Origin: SZAS-103 sp036496805 | Lineage (GTDB): Bacteria; Pseudomonadota; Gammaproteobacteria; Xanthomonadales; Xanthomonadaceae | Assembly: GCA_036496805.1 (NCBI GenBank) | Contig: DASXKN010000034.1 | Location: 1-64,000, forward strand | Length of the DNA stretch: 64,000 nt | Direction of reading: 5' to 3' | Shown: in pieces, positions 6,276 to 15,724 of the stretch | Numbering within the stretch: position 1 is the first letter of the stretch | Layout: the number at the start of each line of letters is the position of its first letter | Notes under the pieces: generated by a model | The model's database searches: none | The model's input: the letters and a program-made list of their open reading frames with translations, nothing else | Told to the model about the DNA's origin: nothing | Translations under genes and position numbers: made by a program

Positions 6276-7267
6276 CGTTCGGCCATGCTCATGGTGCTGG
6301 GTGCCTGCGCCATCGCGGCGGCGACCGCAACGGCGTGCGACAGGCTGGACGGATCGGCGAGGCCGCGGCCGGCCAGTTCGAGCGCCGTGCCATGGTCGAC
6401 CGCCACCCGCGGATACGGCAGCCCGAGGGTAATGTTCACCGCGTCCTCGAAACCGGCATATTTGAGCACAGGCAGGCCCTGGTCGTGGTACATCGCCAGC
6501 ACCGCATCGCAGTCCTGCAGGTGGCGGGGCAGGAAAGCGGTATCGGCAGGCAGCGGGCCACGCAGGTGCAGGCCTTCGTTGCGCAATTGCTCGATCACCG
6601 GCGCGATGGTGTCGATTTCCTCGCGCCCGAGGTAGCCCGCTTCGCCGGCGTGCGGGTTCAGTCCGAGCACGGTGATCCGCGGATGAAGGATGGCGAAGCG
6701 TTCGCGCAGCGCGGAATCGAGAATGCGCAGGGTGCGCGCCAGGCCATCGCGGTTGATCGCGTCGGGGACGGCGCGCAGGGGCAGGTGGGTGGTCGCGAGC
6801 GCGACCCTCAGCGGCTTCGACGAGACATTGGCAAGCATCATCACGACTTCGCAACCGGCCTGCGCCGCCAGCAATTCGGTGGTGCCGCTGTAGGCAATGC
6901 CGGCCGCGTTGATCGCCGCCTTGTGGACGGGGCCGGTCACCAGCGCGTCGGCGTGTCCGTCGAGGCAGCGGCGCGCTCCAAGCAGCAGCGCGTCGATGAC
7001 GCCGCGTGCATTGGCGGGATCGGGTTGGCCGAAGACGGTCGGCGCCGTTTGCGGCAATGGCAGCACGGCCAGTTCGCCGATGCCTGCCCCGGCGTCGGGA
7101 TCGCGGATTCGCAGCGGCAGGCCGATGGCATGCGCCGCGCACAGCAAGGTGTCGGGATCGGCGATGACGAGCAGGCTCGCCGCCTGCGGCCGTTGCGCAA
7201 TCCTCACGCACAGCTCGGGACCGACCCCAGCCGGCTCGCCGGGCACCAGGGCCAGCCGCGGGTGCAT
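6272..7267 (-). CDS. pdxA: 4-hydroxythreonine-4-phosphate dehydrogenase
   Basis: PdxA oxidises 4-phosphohydroxy-L-threonine in de novo pyridoxal phosphate synthesis. The 331-residue protein starts MHPRLALVPGEPAGVGPEL and contains TGPVHKAAI (111-119), LNPHAGEAG (203-211) and MYHDQGLP (259-266), which carry the three metal-binding histidines. The ATG lies 5 bp after the surA stop. An upstream extension of the frame runs into surA and is not used. The order surA-pdxA is conserved in proteobacteria. Confidence 0.95.
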   Translation of the reverse strand: MHPRLALVPGEPAGVGPELCVRIAQRPQAASLLVIADPDTLLCAAHAIGLPLRIRDPDAGAGIGELAVLPLPQTAPTVFGQPDPANARGVIDALLLGARRCLDGHADALVTGPVHKAAINAAGIAYSGTTELLAAQAGCEVVMMLANVSSKPLRVALATTHLPLRAVPDAINRDGLARTLRILDSALRERFAILHPRITVLGLNPHAGEAGYLGREEIDTIAPVIEQLRNEGLHLRGPLPADTAFLPRHLQDCDAVLAMYHDQGLPVLKYAGFEDAVNITLGLPYPRVAVDHGTALELAGRGLADPSSLSHAVAVAAAMAQAPSTMSMAER

Positions 7268-7272
7268 GCGGA

Positions 7273-8586
7273 TCAGGTCTTGTCGGAGAGGCGGATGTCC
7301 ACGTAGGCCTCCGAGCGCAACTGGCGCAGGAAGCTGTCGTATTCGTCCTGCGACTTGCGGCGCATGATCGTCTGGCGTGCGGTTTCGCGTGCAGCCTTCG
7401 CACTCACGTCGGTCGAGCGGCTGCCGAGCAGCTTGATGACGTGCCAGCCGACGTCGCTCTGGAACGGCTGCGAGATTTCGCCGTCCTTGAGCTGCTCGAC
7501 CTGGGTGGCGACCGCCGAACCCCAGCCGTTGGCCTCGAACCAGCCCATGTCGCCGCCCTTGGCGTTCGTCGCGGTGTCGTCGGAGTCCTTCTTCGCCATT
7601 TCGCCGAAATCGGCGCCGGTGGCGAGCTGCGCGCGCAGCGCGTCGATCCTGGCCTTGGCCTGTTCGCTGGTCACGCTGCCGCCGAACTTCACCATCAGGT
7701 CCTGGGCGTGGTACTCGGTGACCTGCTGCGGCGCGGTCTGGCCGGCCTGGCGGGTTTCCACCAGCTTGATGAGCTGGAAGCCGCTGCTGCCGCGGATCGG
7801 CGCCGACACGTCGCCGGTCTTCATCGACTTGATGACGCTGACGAAGGCGGGCGGCACTTCGTCCGAACTGCGCCATCCGAGGTCGCCGCCTTCGAGCGCA
7901 TTCTGGCTTTCGGAATAGCGGATCGCGGCGGCGGAGAAGTCCATCTTGCCCTGGGCGATCAGGTCGCGGATGCCCTCGATCTTGGTCTGCGCGGTCTTGA
8001 TCTGGTCGGGCGTCGCCGCCGCCGGCAGGGCGACGAGCAGGTTCGCGAGGTGGATCTGCGGGCCGCCGGCGCGCTCGGTCGCCAGTTCGCTGTCGATCTC
8101 GGTGTCGCTGACCGCGACCTGGCTCTCGATGATCTTCTGCTGCAGCTTCTGGACGGTCAGCTGGTCGCGCACGGACTTGCGGAATTCGTCGTAGCTCATC
8201 CCGTCCGAAGCGACCTTCTGCATCATCTGCTGCAGGGTGATGTGGTTCTGCTCGGCGACCCGCGCGATGCTCTGGTCCACGTCGGTGTCGCTGGTCTTGA
8301 TGCCGGAGTCGGCCGCGCGCGACAGTTGCAGGTGCTCGAGGATCAGCCGTTCGAGGATCTGCTTCTGGAGCACGTCCTCAGGCGGCAACTGGCTCTCGTG
8401 GCCGACGTACTGCGACTTGACGTTCGCCTCGGCGCGGGCCATTTCGCTCTTGAGGACGACGTCCTCGTCGACGACCGCGACGATGCGGTCGATCTGGGTG
8501 GTCGATGCGGCGGACTGGGCGTGCGAGGAGGACGCGACGGCGAGCAGGGGCAGGGTCAGCAGCGACGCAAGAATCGTCTTCATCAT
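7273..8586 (-). CDS. surA: Periplasmic peptidyl-prolyl isomerase/chaperone SurA
   Basis: SurA escorts outer-membrane beta-barrel precursors through the periplasm, LptD among them. The 437-residue protein has a signal peptide ending at SSSHA around residue 22-24, an N-terminal chaperone region and two parvulin (PpiC) domains, roughly residues 160-260 and 270-370. The second contains the DMGWFEANGWG motif. I chose the first of two adjacent ATGs at 8586 because ggagacc lies about 9 bp upstream. A longer frame from 8634 lacks such a site. It follows lptD by 48 bp and precedes pdxA. Confidence 0.94.
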   Translation of the reverse strand: MMKTILASLLTLPLLAVASSSHAQSAASTTQIDRIVAVVDEDVVLKSEMARAEANVKSQYVGHESQLPPEDVLQKQILERLILEHLQLSRAADSGIKTSDTDVDQSIARVAEQNHITLQQMMQKVASDGMSYDEFRKSVRDQLTVQKLQQKIIESQVAVSDTEIDSELATERAGGPQIHLANLLVALPAAATPDQIKTAQTKIEGIRDLIAQGKMDFSAAAIRYSESQNALEGGDLGWRSSDEVPPAFVSVIKSMKTGDVSAPIRGSSGFQLIKLVETRQAGQTAPQQVTEYHAQDLMVKFGGSVTSEQAKARIDALRAQLATGADFGEMAKKDSDDTATNAKGGDMGWFEANGWGSAVATQVEQLKDGEISQPFQSDVGWHVIKLLGSRSTDVSAKAARETARQTIMRRKSQDEYDSFLRQLRSEAYVDIRLSDKT

Positions 8587-8634
8587 GGAACGAAGGTCTC
8601 CGGCTCGCCGCGCGGGCGAGGTGTGGGCGGCCAT

Positions 8635-10902
8635 TCAGCGCGAATAGCCAAGGATATCACGGTCGAGTACCTGGCTCGTGTCGCGGCCCAGCGACCCCAG
8701 GCCCTTGAGCTCGAACTCGACGAACACGGCCGTGTCCTTCTGGCCGGTGGTGTTGCGGATGTAGTTGCGGGCGAGCAGGCGCACGGCCATGCAGCAGTCC
8801 TGCCACTCCACGCCCGCGAGTCCTTCCAGCGTACTCCGGTCGAGCAGCGAATAGTCCCAGCGTCCGAGCACGCGCCAGTTTTCGTTCAGCGGATAGATGA
8901 ACGAGGCGTCGGCCTCGCGCACCAGGTCGCGGCGATAGCGGTAGGTCATGTTCACCACGCCGCCGCCGCCGAAACGGTACTGGCCGCGGATCGAGGCCAG
9001 GTCGGTCGCGCTGTCGTGCGGGTCGTAGAGGTATTCGGTGCCGACCGTCCAGTGGTCGTCGAGGGCGAGGTTGGTGTCGAGGACGTAGTCGCTGCCCGAC
9101 AGGTTCACGTAGGGATCGCCCGGAAGGGTGACCCGCGGCGCGGTGAAGTAGTGGATCTGGCCGAGGCTGGCGGAAAACCATTCGCGCCCGTCCTGCGCAT
9201 CAAGCAACCGGGTGGTGACCGCGCCGGTGAGCTGGTTGGCGTCGGACTGGCGGTCGGCGCCGGCGAAGGCATTGGTGCGGAACAGTTGCTCGTAGGCGAA
9301 GGTGTAGTCCTGGGTGTCGAAGATCGGGATGTCGTCCTGGTTGCGGTAGGGCACGTACAGGTAGTACAGCCGCGGCTCGAGCGTGTTGACGAAGTCGTGC
9401 CCGAACACGGTGGTGTCGCGCTCGAAGAACGCGCCGGCGTCCAGGTCCGCGATCGGCAGTCCGCGCGTGGGCGAGGTTTCGCCGCCCGCGACCACCGGCT
9501 GGTCGAGGTTGTAGGTGGTGTAGCGATAGCCGAACTCGGGCTTCACGTACCAGGCCGCGTGCTCGAAGGGCAGTGACACGTAGGGATACAGGTCCAGGCG
9601 CGTGCCGCCGGGCAGCACCGCCTGGTCGAAGCGCACGGCCTCGCTCTTGAGCCCCAGTTCGAGGTGGTCGGCGAACGGCTGGTCCCAGTGGAACCACGCG
9701 TCCGGCAGGCGCCGGTAGGGCTCCTGCGACTTGAGCAGGCTCGGGTCGCTGATCTGCCAGTCCTGCGCATACAGGGCAGCCGACCAGTACATGCCATGGC
9801 CATAGAGGCCGGCCGTGCTCTGCAGGAAGCCGATCGTGTTGGCGAACGGTTCCTGGCTGAAATCCTGGAGATAGGCCGGATCGCTGACGTGGGTGACGTC
9901 GACGTTGACGTTCCAGTGTGGCGAGAGGCCGGTGAACGACTTGATGTCGAGCGAGCCGCGATCGCTGTGGGTCTCGCGGTCGTCCGGCAGCCAGGTGGCG
10001 TCGATCGTGCCGTGGCTGGACTGGGTCAGGTAGCGGAACTCGCCGTCGAGCATCAGTCCGCGATCGCCGTAGTACTGCCCGGCGAGGGTGGCGTCGTAGT
10101 TGGGCGCGAGGTTGAAGTAGTACGGCAGCGTCAGCATGAAGCCGCTGTGGCTGGACGAGCCGAAGCTGGGCATCAGGAAGCCGCTCTTGCGGTCGTTGTC
10201 CAGCGAGAAGGTGAACCACGGCAGGTACATCACCGGCACCTTGCCGATCCTCACGGTCGCGCCGTGCGCCGTGCCGACATTGGTCGAACGGTCCATGTCG
10301 ATGCGGTCGCCCTCGATCTGCCACTTGCGGTCGCCCGGGTCGCAGGTGGAGAAGGTGGCGTTGTAGAAGGTCTCCTGGTCGCCTTCGACCTTGCCGTGGT
10401 CGCCCTGGCCGTTGCCGCGCGTGCCGCGCAACTGGTATTCGACCGGGTGGTCGATCGTCGTCAGGGTGGTGATGTCCTTGCCGCGGTCGCCGTCGGCGCG
10501 GTCGGCGGTCAGGCGCACGGAGTTGTCCTGGTATTTCACCGACCCGACCGCCTGCCAGGTGTCCTGCTCGTGCTCGTAGGTGACGTGGTCGGCGAACACC
10601 CACTGGTCGGCGTGGCGCATCTCGACGTGGCCTTCGAAAAGGCTGGTGCCGACCTTGCTCAGGTCGGCCAGGTCGGCCTGCACGTCGGCCGGGGCTGTCG
10701 GCCGATCCGAGGTCTTGCCGACCGGCGCGATGCCGGGGAATTCCGGAACCGCGTTGCCGCGGCAGAGCGCGAATTCGTCGTCGGGATGCTTCAGGTTCGG
10801 ATTTTTGTGCTGCGTGCTGGCGCCCAGCCCGGATTTCGCGTGGGCGATGCCAAGCATCCCGAAGGCCAGACACAGGGGCAGCAGACGAAGGCTGGGACGC
10901 AA
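8635..10902 (-). CDS. lptD: LPS-assembly outer membrane protein LptD
   Basis: LptD forms the outer-membrane gate that, with LptE, inserts lipopolysaccharide into the outer leaflet. It has an N-terminal OstA/beta-jellyroll part (about residues 60-200) and a C-terminal beta-barrel. Two N-terminal cysteines (in FALCRG and FSTCDPG) and the C-terminal pair in WQDCC match the four cysteines that form LptD's disulfides. No ATG gives a sensible start. TTG at 10902 has ggag 7 bp upstream and yields a textbook signal peptide (RPSLRLLPLCLAFGMLGIAHA), so it is preferred over GTG at 10980. This gives 755 residues. Confidence 0.93.
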   Translation of the reverse strand: MRPSLRLLPLCLAFGMLGIAHAKSGLGASTQHKNPNLKHPDDEFALCRGNAVPEFPGIAPVGKTSDRPTAPADVQADLADLSKVGTSLFEGHVEMRHADQWVFADHVTYEHEQDTWQAVGSVKYQDNSVRLTADRADGDRGKDITTLTTIDHPVEYQLRGTRGNGQGDHGKVEGDQETFYNATFSTCDPGDRKWQIEGDRIDMDRSTNVGTAHGATVRIGKVPVMYLPWFTFSLDNDRKSGFLMPSFGSSSHSGFMLTLPYYFNLAPNYDATLAGQYYGDRGLMLDGEFRYLTQSSHGTIDATWLPDDRETHSDRGSLDIKSFTGLSPHWNVNVDVTHVSDPAYLQDFSQEPFANTIGFLQSTAGLYGHGMYWSAALYAQDWQISDPSLLKSQEPYRRLPDAWFHWDQPFADHLELGLKSEAVRFDQAVLPGGTRLDLYPYVSLPFEHAAWYVKPEFGYRYTTYNLDQPVVAGGETSPTRGLPIADLDAGAFFERDTTVFGHDFVNTLEPRLYYLYVPYRNQDDIPIFDTQDYTFAYEQLFRTNAFAGADRQSDANQLTGAVTTRLLDAQDGREWFSASLGQIHYFTAPRVTLPGDPYVNLSGSDYVLDTNLALDDHWTVGTEYLYDPHDSATDLASIRGQYRFGGGGVVNMTYRYRRDLVREADASFIYPLNENWRVLGRWDYSLLDRSTLEGLAGVEWQDCCMAVRLLARNYIRNTTGQKDTAVFVEFELKGLGSLGRDTSQVLDRDILGYSR

Positions 10903-11047
10903 TGGACATCTCCGCGGGCGAAAGCCGTCGAACGCATGCAGCGACCCGTGGCTGGGCAGGGCACGCGCTCGAAGGCGCACTAGATTGCCGGAATCGGGGA
11001 ACGGAGGCGAGTGAGCGTCGCGCGGACGCGGTCAGGAAAACCGATCC

Positions 11048-11995
11048 TCAGCCAGCCAGCGCGCCCACGTGCGCCACGCTGCACTCGCGCAGGGCCTGCA
11101 GGCTGTAGCCGCCCTCGAGCAGGGATACCAGGCGGTTTCCGGCATGGCGGTCGGCGAGCGCGCACAACTGCGCGGTGAGCCAGGCGAAATCGCCGGCCTC
11201 GGCCTCGATCTGCGCGAGCGGGTCGAGCCGGTGCGCATCGAAGCCGGCGGAGACCAGCAGCAATTGCGGGCGGAAGGCATCGATCGCCGGGAGCAGCACG
11301 TCCGACCAGGCCGCGCGCAATTCCGCTCCACCCGCGCGCGGCGGCAGCGGCGCGTTGTGGATGTTGCCGACGCCGTGCTCGTTCGCCGCGCCGGTGCCCG
11401 GGTACAGCGGCGACTGGTGCGAGGACAGGTACTGCACGCGCGGGTCGTTCGCGAAGATGTCCTGGGTGCCGTTGCCGTGGTGGACGTCGAAATCGGCGAT
11501 CGTCACCCGCTCGAGGCCGTGCGCTGCGATCGCGTGCGCGGCCGCCACCGCGACCGCGTTGAACAGGCAGAAACCCATCGCGGTGTCGTGGGTGGCATGG
11601 TGTCCCGGTGGCCGCACCGCACAGAACGCACGCCCGGCTTCGCCGGACATCACTGCATCGACGGCGGCGATCCCGGCGCCGGCCGCGCGCAGGGCGGCTT
11701 CCGCGGAAGCTTCCGACATCGCCGTGTCGGGATCGAGGCGGCGCTGGCCGTGCACGGGCTCGTCGAGGATGCGGGCGATCAGGCCGGGCGTGTGCACGCG
11801 CGCGAGCTGCTCGCGCTGCGCGGCGGGCGCAGCGCGCCACGGAAGTGCCGGAAAGGCGTGGCGCAGCGCATCGATCACGTTGGCCAACCGCTGCGGAGAT
11901 TCGGGATGGCCCGCGCCCGGATCGTGTTCCAGGCAGGCCGGGTGCGTGAACAGCAGGACGCCGTCGCGCGGCACGCCGTCGTGCAGCGCGTTCAT
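11048..11995 (-). CDS. Histone deacetylase-like (class II/acetoin utilisation type) amidohydrolase
   Basis: A 315-residue zinc-dependent deacetylase of the arginase/HDAC fold. The motifs are RPPGHHAT, DFDVHHGNGTQD and SAGFDAH, which supply the active-site histidine pair and the Asp/His/Asp zinc ligands. GYSLQALRE near the end fits the conserved C-terminal glycine motif. Bacterial members act on acetylated polyamines or proteins, and the substrate cannot be read from sequence. The ATG overlaps the stop of the adenosyltransferase gene (ATGA), so the two are cotranslated. Confidence 0.9.
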   Translation of the reverse strand: MNALHDGVPRDGVLLFTHPACLEHDPGAGHPESPQRLANVIDALRHAFPALPWRAAPAAQREQLARVHTPGLIARILDEPVHGQRRLDPDTAMSEASAEAALRAAGAGIAAVDAVMSGEAGRAFCAVRPPGHHATHDTAMGFCLFNAVAVAAAHAIAAHGLERVTIADFDVHHGNGTQDIFANDPRVQYLSSHQSPLYPGTGAANEHGVGNIHNAPLPPRAGGAELRAAWSDVLLPAIDAFRPQLLLVSAGFDAHRLDPLAQIEAEAGDFAWLTAQLCALADRHAGNRLVSLLEGGYSLQALRECSVAHVGALAG

Positions 11996-12546
11996 CCCTT
12001 GCGGCGCTCGTGGTTCCACAGCACGTCGCCGTGGCCGCCGCTCTTCGCGAGCACGCGCGCGATGACGAACAGCAAGTCCGACAGGCGATTGAGGTAGCGC
12101 ACCGCCTCGGGCCGCACCGCTTCCAGGCGCGCCAGCGTCACCGTCTCGCGCTCGGCGCGGCGCGCGATCGTGCGCGCGAGGTGGCAATGCGCAGCGGCGA
12201 TGCCGCCGCCGGGCAGGATGAATTCCTTCAGCGGCGCGAGGTCGGCATTGAAATCGTCGAGGCGGTTTTCGAGGCGCTCGATGTCGGCGTCGAAGATCGC
12301 CGCGTGGCCGGGAATGCACAGCTCGCCGCCGAGGTCGAACAACTGGTGCTGGACGGCGACCAGGCAGTCGCGCACTTCATCGGGAAGATCGACGGCAAGT
12401 ACCACGCCGATCGCGGAGTTGAGTTCGTCGACCGTGCCGTAGGCGGCGACGCGCGCGGAGTCCTTGGCGACGCGGCTGCCGTCGCCGAGGCCGGTCGACC
12501 CGTCGTCACCCGTCTTCGTATAGATCTTCGAGAGGCGGTTGCCCAC
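11992..12546 (-). CDS. Corrinoid adenosyltransferase, PduO type
   Basis: Transfers the adenosyl group of ATP to cob(I)alamin, making adenosylcobalamin. The 184-residue protein has the PduO-type ATP-binding N terminus YTKTGDDGSTGLGDG (9-23), VDELNSAIG near 39-47, the RRAERE segment (about 129-134) and NRLSDLLFVIAR near the C terminus. It starts with GTG at 12546. No cobalamin synthesis gene is nearby. A B12-dependent mutase or ribonucleotide reductase elsewhere would be the likely user. It is cotranscribed with the deacetylase gene and probably with 12565-13155. Confidence 0.93.
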   Translation of the reverse strand: MGNRLSKIYTKTGDDGSTGLGDGSRVAKDSARVAAYGTVDELNSAIGVVLAVDLPDEVRDCLVAVQHQLFDLGGELCIPGHAAIFDADIERLENRLDDFNADLAPLKEFILPGGGIAAAHCHLARTIARRAERETVTLARLEAVRPEAVRYLNRLSDLLFVIARVLAKSGGHGDVLWNHERRKG

Positions 12547-12564
12547 CGCGACGCAGCCGTGCGC

Positions 12565-13155
12565 TTACGCCGTCTGCGCGCGCAACTGCGGGATGCGCGC
12601 ACGCAGCAGGGCGAAGCCGCCGAACAGGATCGCCGAGTAGAACAGCGTGCCGAGCAGCGTCCACTGGAAGAACGGCAGGCCGGCGACGTAGCAGGCGCCC
12701 AGGCTGGTGCCGCAGGCCGGCGCGAGCGTCGGGTTCGCCGTCGCCCACACCGCGAAATTGGTCAACAGGAAGAACAGCACCGACCCGACCAGCGATGAAG
12801 CCAGCACGCTGCCACCGCTCACGCGGCCGCGCAGGACGAAGCCGAGCAGGGTGCACAGCACGATGCAGGCGTAGATCGACAGGAAATGGACGTTGAGGAA
12901 GTAATCGAGGTAGACGCCGCCGTTGACAAGTCCCAGCGCGACATCCGAGATCGCCATCGCGACCAGCGGCACGGCGATCGCCCAGGCGCGGTTGGCGAAG
13001 TAGGCGCCGCCGAACAGGGCGACGGCCTCGATCGGCGAGAAGTTCGGCGGATGCGGCAGCAGGCGCGAAAGCGCGGCGAGCAGGATCATGGCGGCCAGCA
13101 CGAGCGGGCCGGAGGCGAGGGAACCGGTTGTGAGGGGGCCTGATGGTTGCGTCAT
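12565..13155 (-). CDS. DUF6580-type integral membrane protein
   Basis: A 196-residue protein with about six membrane helices. The NFSPIEAVALFGGAYF segment after the first helix and the DVALGL motif are typical of the DUF6580 group, which resembles substrate-specific components of transporters. The start at 13155 gives MTQPSG, with the first hydrophobic helix beginning near residue 15; a longer frame from 13203 adds only a charged extension. It is followed 18 bp later by the cobalamin adenosyltransferase gene. A role in cobalamin or precursor uptake is a guess from context. Confidence 0.75.
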   Translation of the reverse strand: MTQPSGPLTTGSLASGPLVLAAMILLAALSRLLPHPPNFSPIEAVALFGGAYFANRAWAIAVPLVAMAISDVALGLVNGGVYLDYFLNVHFLSIYACIVLCTLLGFVLRGRVSGGSVLASSLVGSVLFFLLTNFAVWATANPTLAPACGTSLGACYVAGLPFFQWTLLGTLFYSAILFGGFALLRARIPQLRAQTA

Positions 13156-13256
13156 GGCAAGCTCGCTGGTGTCGATGCGCGTCCGGCGCGATCCGCAAAT
13201 CATAGCGCAAGCCCCTGTGCCAGCGGTGGCGACGCGGCTCGCGATACCATGCGCGC

Positions 13257-14501
13257 ATGAGCGATCGCATCCACGACGTGCTGATCATCGGCGGTGGTCT
13301 GGTCGGCGCGAGCCTGGCCTGCGCGCTCGATGGCAGCGGCCTTGACGTGGCCCTGGTCGAGTCCGAGCCGCCACGCGCGTCGATCATTCCCGACGCCGAT
13401 GCGCGCAGCCTCGCCCTGGCCGCTGCGAGCCTGAACGCGCTCGGCGCGCTCGGCGTGCTGCGCCACCTGCCGGTGCCGCCCTCGCCGATCCGGAGCATCC
13501 ACGTCAGCCGCAGCGGCGATTTCGGGTCGGTGCTTTTGCGCGCGGAGGAACATGGCCGCGAGGCTTTCGGCGGCGTGGTGCCGGCGCCTGCGCTCGGCGC
13601 GGCGCTGCAGAAGCGGCTGGGCGAATTGCGCGGGCTGCATCACGAAACCGGGGCGAAGCTCGTCGCGCTGCGCGAAACGGATGCCATGCGCGAGGCCGAC
13701 ATCGTGCGCGATGGCGCGACCATGACCTTGCGGGCGCGCCTGCTGGTCGGCGCCGACGGTACCCACTCCTTCGTGCGCGAAGCGGTGGGCATCGAGGCGA
13801 CCACCCACGACTACGCGCAGCACCTGTTCGCCGGCAGCGTGCGTGCTTCGCGCCCCGCCGACGGCCAGGCCTGGGAGCGCTTCACCGACGACGGCCCGAT
13901 GGCGCTGCTGCCGCGCGCTTCCGGCCAGCAAAATGCGTACGGTTGCATCTGCACCGTGCCGGCCGCGGAGGCCGGACGCGTGGCGGCGCTCGACGACGCC
14001 GGTTTCATCGCGCTGCTGCAGGAACGCTTCGGATGGCGCACGGGTCGTTTCTTGGCGGTCGGGCGACGTTCCGGCCACCCGCTGCGCCAGCTCGTCGCCG
14101 ATCGCCTGGTCGCATCGCGCGCGGTCGTGATGGGCAATGCCGCGCAGACCCTGCACCCGATCGGCGCGCAGGGATTCAACCTCGGCTTGCGCGATGCCCT
14201 GACCCTGGCCGAACTGGCGCGCGATGCGCGAGGCGGCGACGTCGGCAGCGATGTCCTGCTCGATCAATACGCGCGCCGGCGTGTCGAGGATCGCGGACAG
14301 ACCTTGCAATTCTCGGACGGTCTCGCGCGGCTCACCTCGAACACGGCAATGCCCTTGCGCGCGGTGCGCTCGCTGGCGATGGGCGCGCTCGGACACCTTC
14401 CCGACCTGCGCGCGCGGCTTGCCGGCGGAGCGATGGGCTTCCGCGGGCACGTGCCCGGGCTGGCGCGCGATGTGTCGTCCCGCCCGGGAGTTGATCGATG
14501 A
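13257..14501 (+). CDS. ubiH: 2-octaprenyl-6-methoxyphenol hydroxylase (UbiH)
   Basis: A class A flavoprotein monooxygenase of ubiquinone synthesis that hydroxylates the benzene ring. The 414-residue protein has the FAD dinucleotide fold IIGGGLVGASLACAL (11-25), the LVGADGTHS motif (about 162-170) and GNAAQTLHPIGAQGFNLGL near residue 292, where GNAAQ in place of the common GDAAH is characteristic of UbiH. It overlaps the next hydroxylase by ATGA. The two therefore probably serve consecutive ring hydroxylations and are translationally coupled. Confidence 0.9.
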   Translation: MSDRIHDVLIIGGGLVGASLACALDGSGLDVALVESEPPRASIIPDADARSLALAAASLNALGALGVLRHLPVPPSPIRSIHVSRSGDFGSVLLRAEEHGREAFGGVVPAPALGAALQKRLGELRGLHHETGAKLVALRETDAMREADIVRDGATMTLRARLLVGADGTHSFVREAVGIEATTHDYAQHLFAGSVRASRPADGQAWERFTDDGPMALLPRASGQQNAYGCICTVPAAEAGRVAALDDAGFIALLQERFGWRTGRFLAVGRRSGHPLRQLVADRLVASRAVVMGNAAQTLHPIGAQGFNLGLRDALTLAELARDARGGDVGSDVLLDQYARRRVEDRGQTLQFSDGLARLTSNTAMPLRAVRSLAMGALGHLPDLRARLAGGAMGFRGHVPGLARDVSSRPGVDR

Positions 14502-15700
14502 GCCGTCGCGATCCTTTCGACGTCGTCGTGGTCGGCGCCGGCATCGTCGGCAGCGCTGCCGCGCTCGCCTTCGCGCGCGACGGCCTGCGCGTCGCACTGG
14601 TCGAGCCGCGCGCGCCCTCGCCATGGCGCGTCGACGCGCCCGACCTGCGCGTGTATGCGCTCGCGCAGGACAGCATCGGCCTGCTCGACGACCTTGGTGT
14701 CTGGCGCGATATCGCAGCGCAGGCCCAGCCATATCGCACCATGCGCGTATGGGACGCGGCTGGCGGCGGCGAGCTGCGTTTCGACGCGCAGCGCTATGCG
14801 CGCGACGCGCTCGGCTGGATCGTCGAGCACGGACTGGTCGCCGATCGTCTCTGGAATACCCTGCAGCAGGCCGGCGTGGCCTTGCGTTGCCCGCAGCGGG
14901 TGGTCGCCATCGAAGGCGATGCGGATGCCGAAGTCGATGACGGGAGCACTGCGGCGGTCGCCCTGGGGCTTGACGATCACTCCACGCTGCGCGCGCGCCT
15001 CGTGGTCGCGGCCGATGGCGCGGAGTCGAAACTGCGCGAGCTGGCCGGCATCGGCGTCGCTCGCCGCGACCATGGCCAGCGCGGCCTGGTCGCCTTCGTC
15101 GAGACCGCACGGCCGCATCGGGACACCGCCTGGCAACGTTTCCTGCCCACCGGGCCGCTCGCCTTCCTGCCATTCCGCGATGGCCGCAGCTCGATCGTAT
15201 GGACCTTGCCGGACGACGAGGCGGCGCGCCTGCTGGCCGTCGACGAGACAACATTTTGCAGCGAACTCACCCGCGCCTTCGATGCCACGCTGGGCGACGT
15301 TGTCGCGGTGTCGCAGCGCGCGGCGTTCCCGCTGCGGCGGCAGATCGCCGAATGCTTCGTCGTCGGACGCGTGGCGCTATGCGGTGATGCCGCGCACGTG
15401 GTCCATCCGCTTGCAGGGCAGGGACTGAACATCGGCCTGCGCGACGTGATCGCACTGCGCACGCTCGTGCGCGACGCCGGCAAGCGTCGCGGCGACATCG
15501 GTGCGCCGCATCGCCTTGCGCGCTGGCAGCGCGAGCGCCGCAGCGAAAGTACGAGCGCCGCGTACGCCTTCGACGGCATCAACCGCCTGTTCTCCAACGA
15601 TGCCCCGCTGCCGACGCTGGCGCGTGGCCACCTGCTCGGCCTCGCCGGCAGGATCCCGGGGCTTGATGCCCTGTTGTGGAAGCGGGCGGCGGGACTGTAG
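14498..15700 (+). CDS. UbiH/UbiF/VisC family ubiquinone hydroxylase
   Basis: A second FAD-dependent aromatic hydroxylase of 400 residues. It has GAGIVGSAAALAFARDG (13-29), the LVVAADGAESKLR motif (about 168-180) and GDAAHVVHPLAGQGLNIGLRD near residue 294. The GDAAH motif groups it with UbiF/UbiI rather than UbiH. Sequence alone does not decide between C5 (UbiI) and C6 (UbiF) hydroxylation. Xanthomonads use a Coq7-type enzyme for C6, which favours a UbiI-like role. It starts inside the ubiH stop. Confidence 0.87.
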   Translation: MSRRDPFDVVVVGAGIVGSAAALAFARDGLRVALVEPRAPSPWRVDAPDLRVYALAQDSIGLLDDLGVWRDIAAQAQPYRTMRVWDAAGGGELRFDAQRYARDALGWIVEHGLVADRLWNTLQQAGVALRCPQRVVAIEGDADAEVDDGSTAAVALGLDDHSTLRARLVVAADGAESKLRELAGIGVARRDHGQRGLVAFVETARPHRDTAWQRFLPTGPLAFLPFRDGRSSIVWTLPDDEAARLLAVDETTFCSELTRAFDATLGDVVAVSQRAAFPLRRQIAECFVVGRVALCGDAAHVVHPLAGQGLNIGLRDVIALRTLVRDAGKRRGDIGAPHRLARWQRERRSESTSAAYAFDGINRLFSNDAPLPTLARGHLLGLAGRIPGLDALLWKRAAGL

Positions 15701-15724
15701 TCGTCGCCGATCCGGTTCGAGTGT

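Noticed and set aside
7441..9576. Open plus-strand frame of 711 codons over surA and lptD
   Set aside because: Val/Gly/Asp-rich shadow of surA and lptD; no ribosome binding site or motif.
10903..10980. Longer lptD start at GTG 10980
   Set aside because: No ribosome binding site, and it would place 26 charged residues before the signal peptide.
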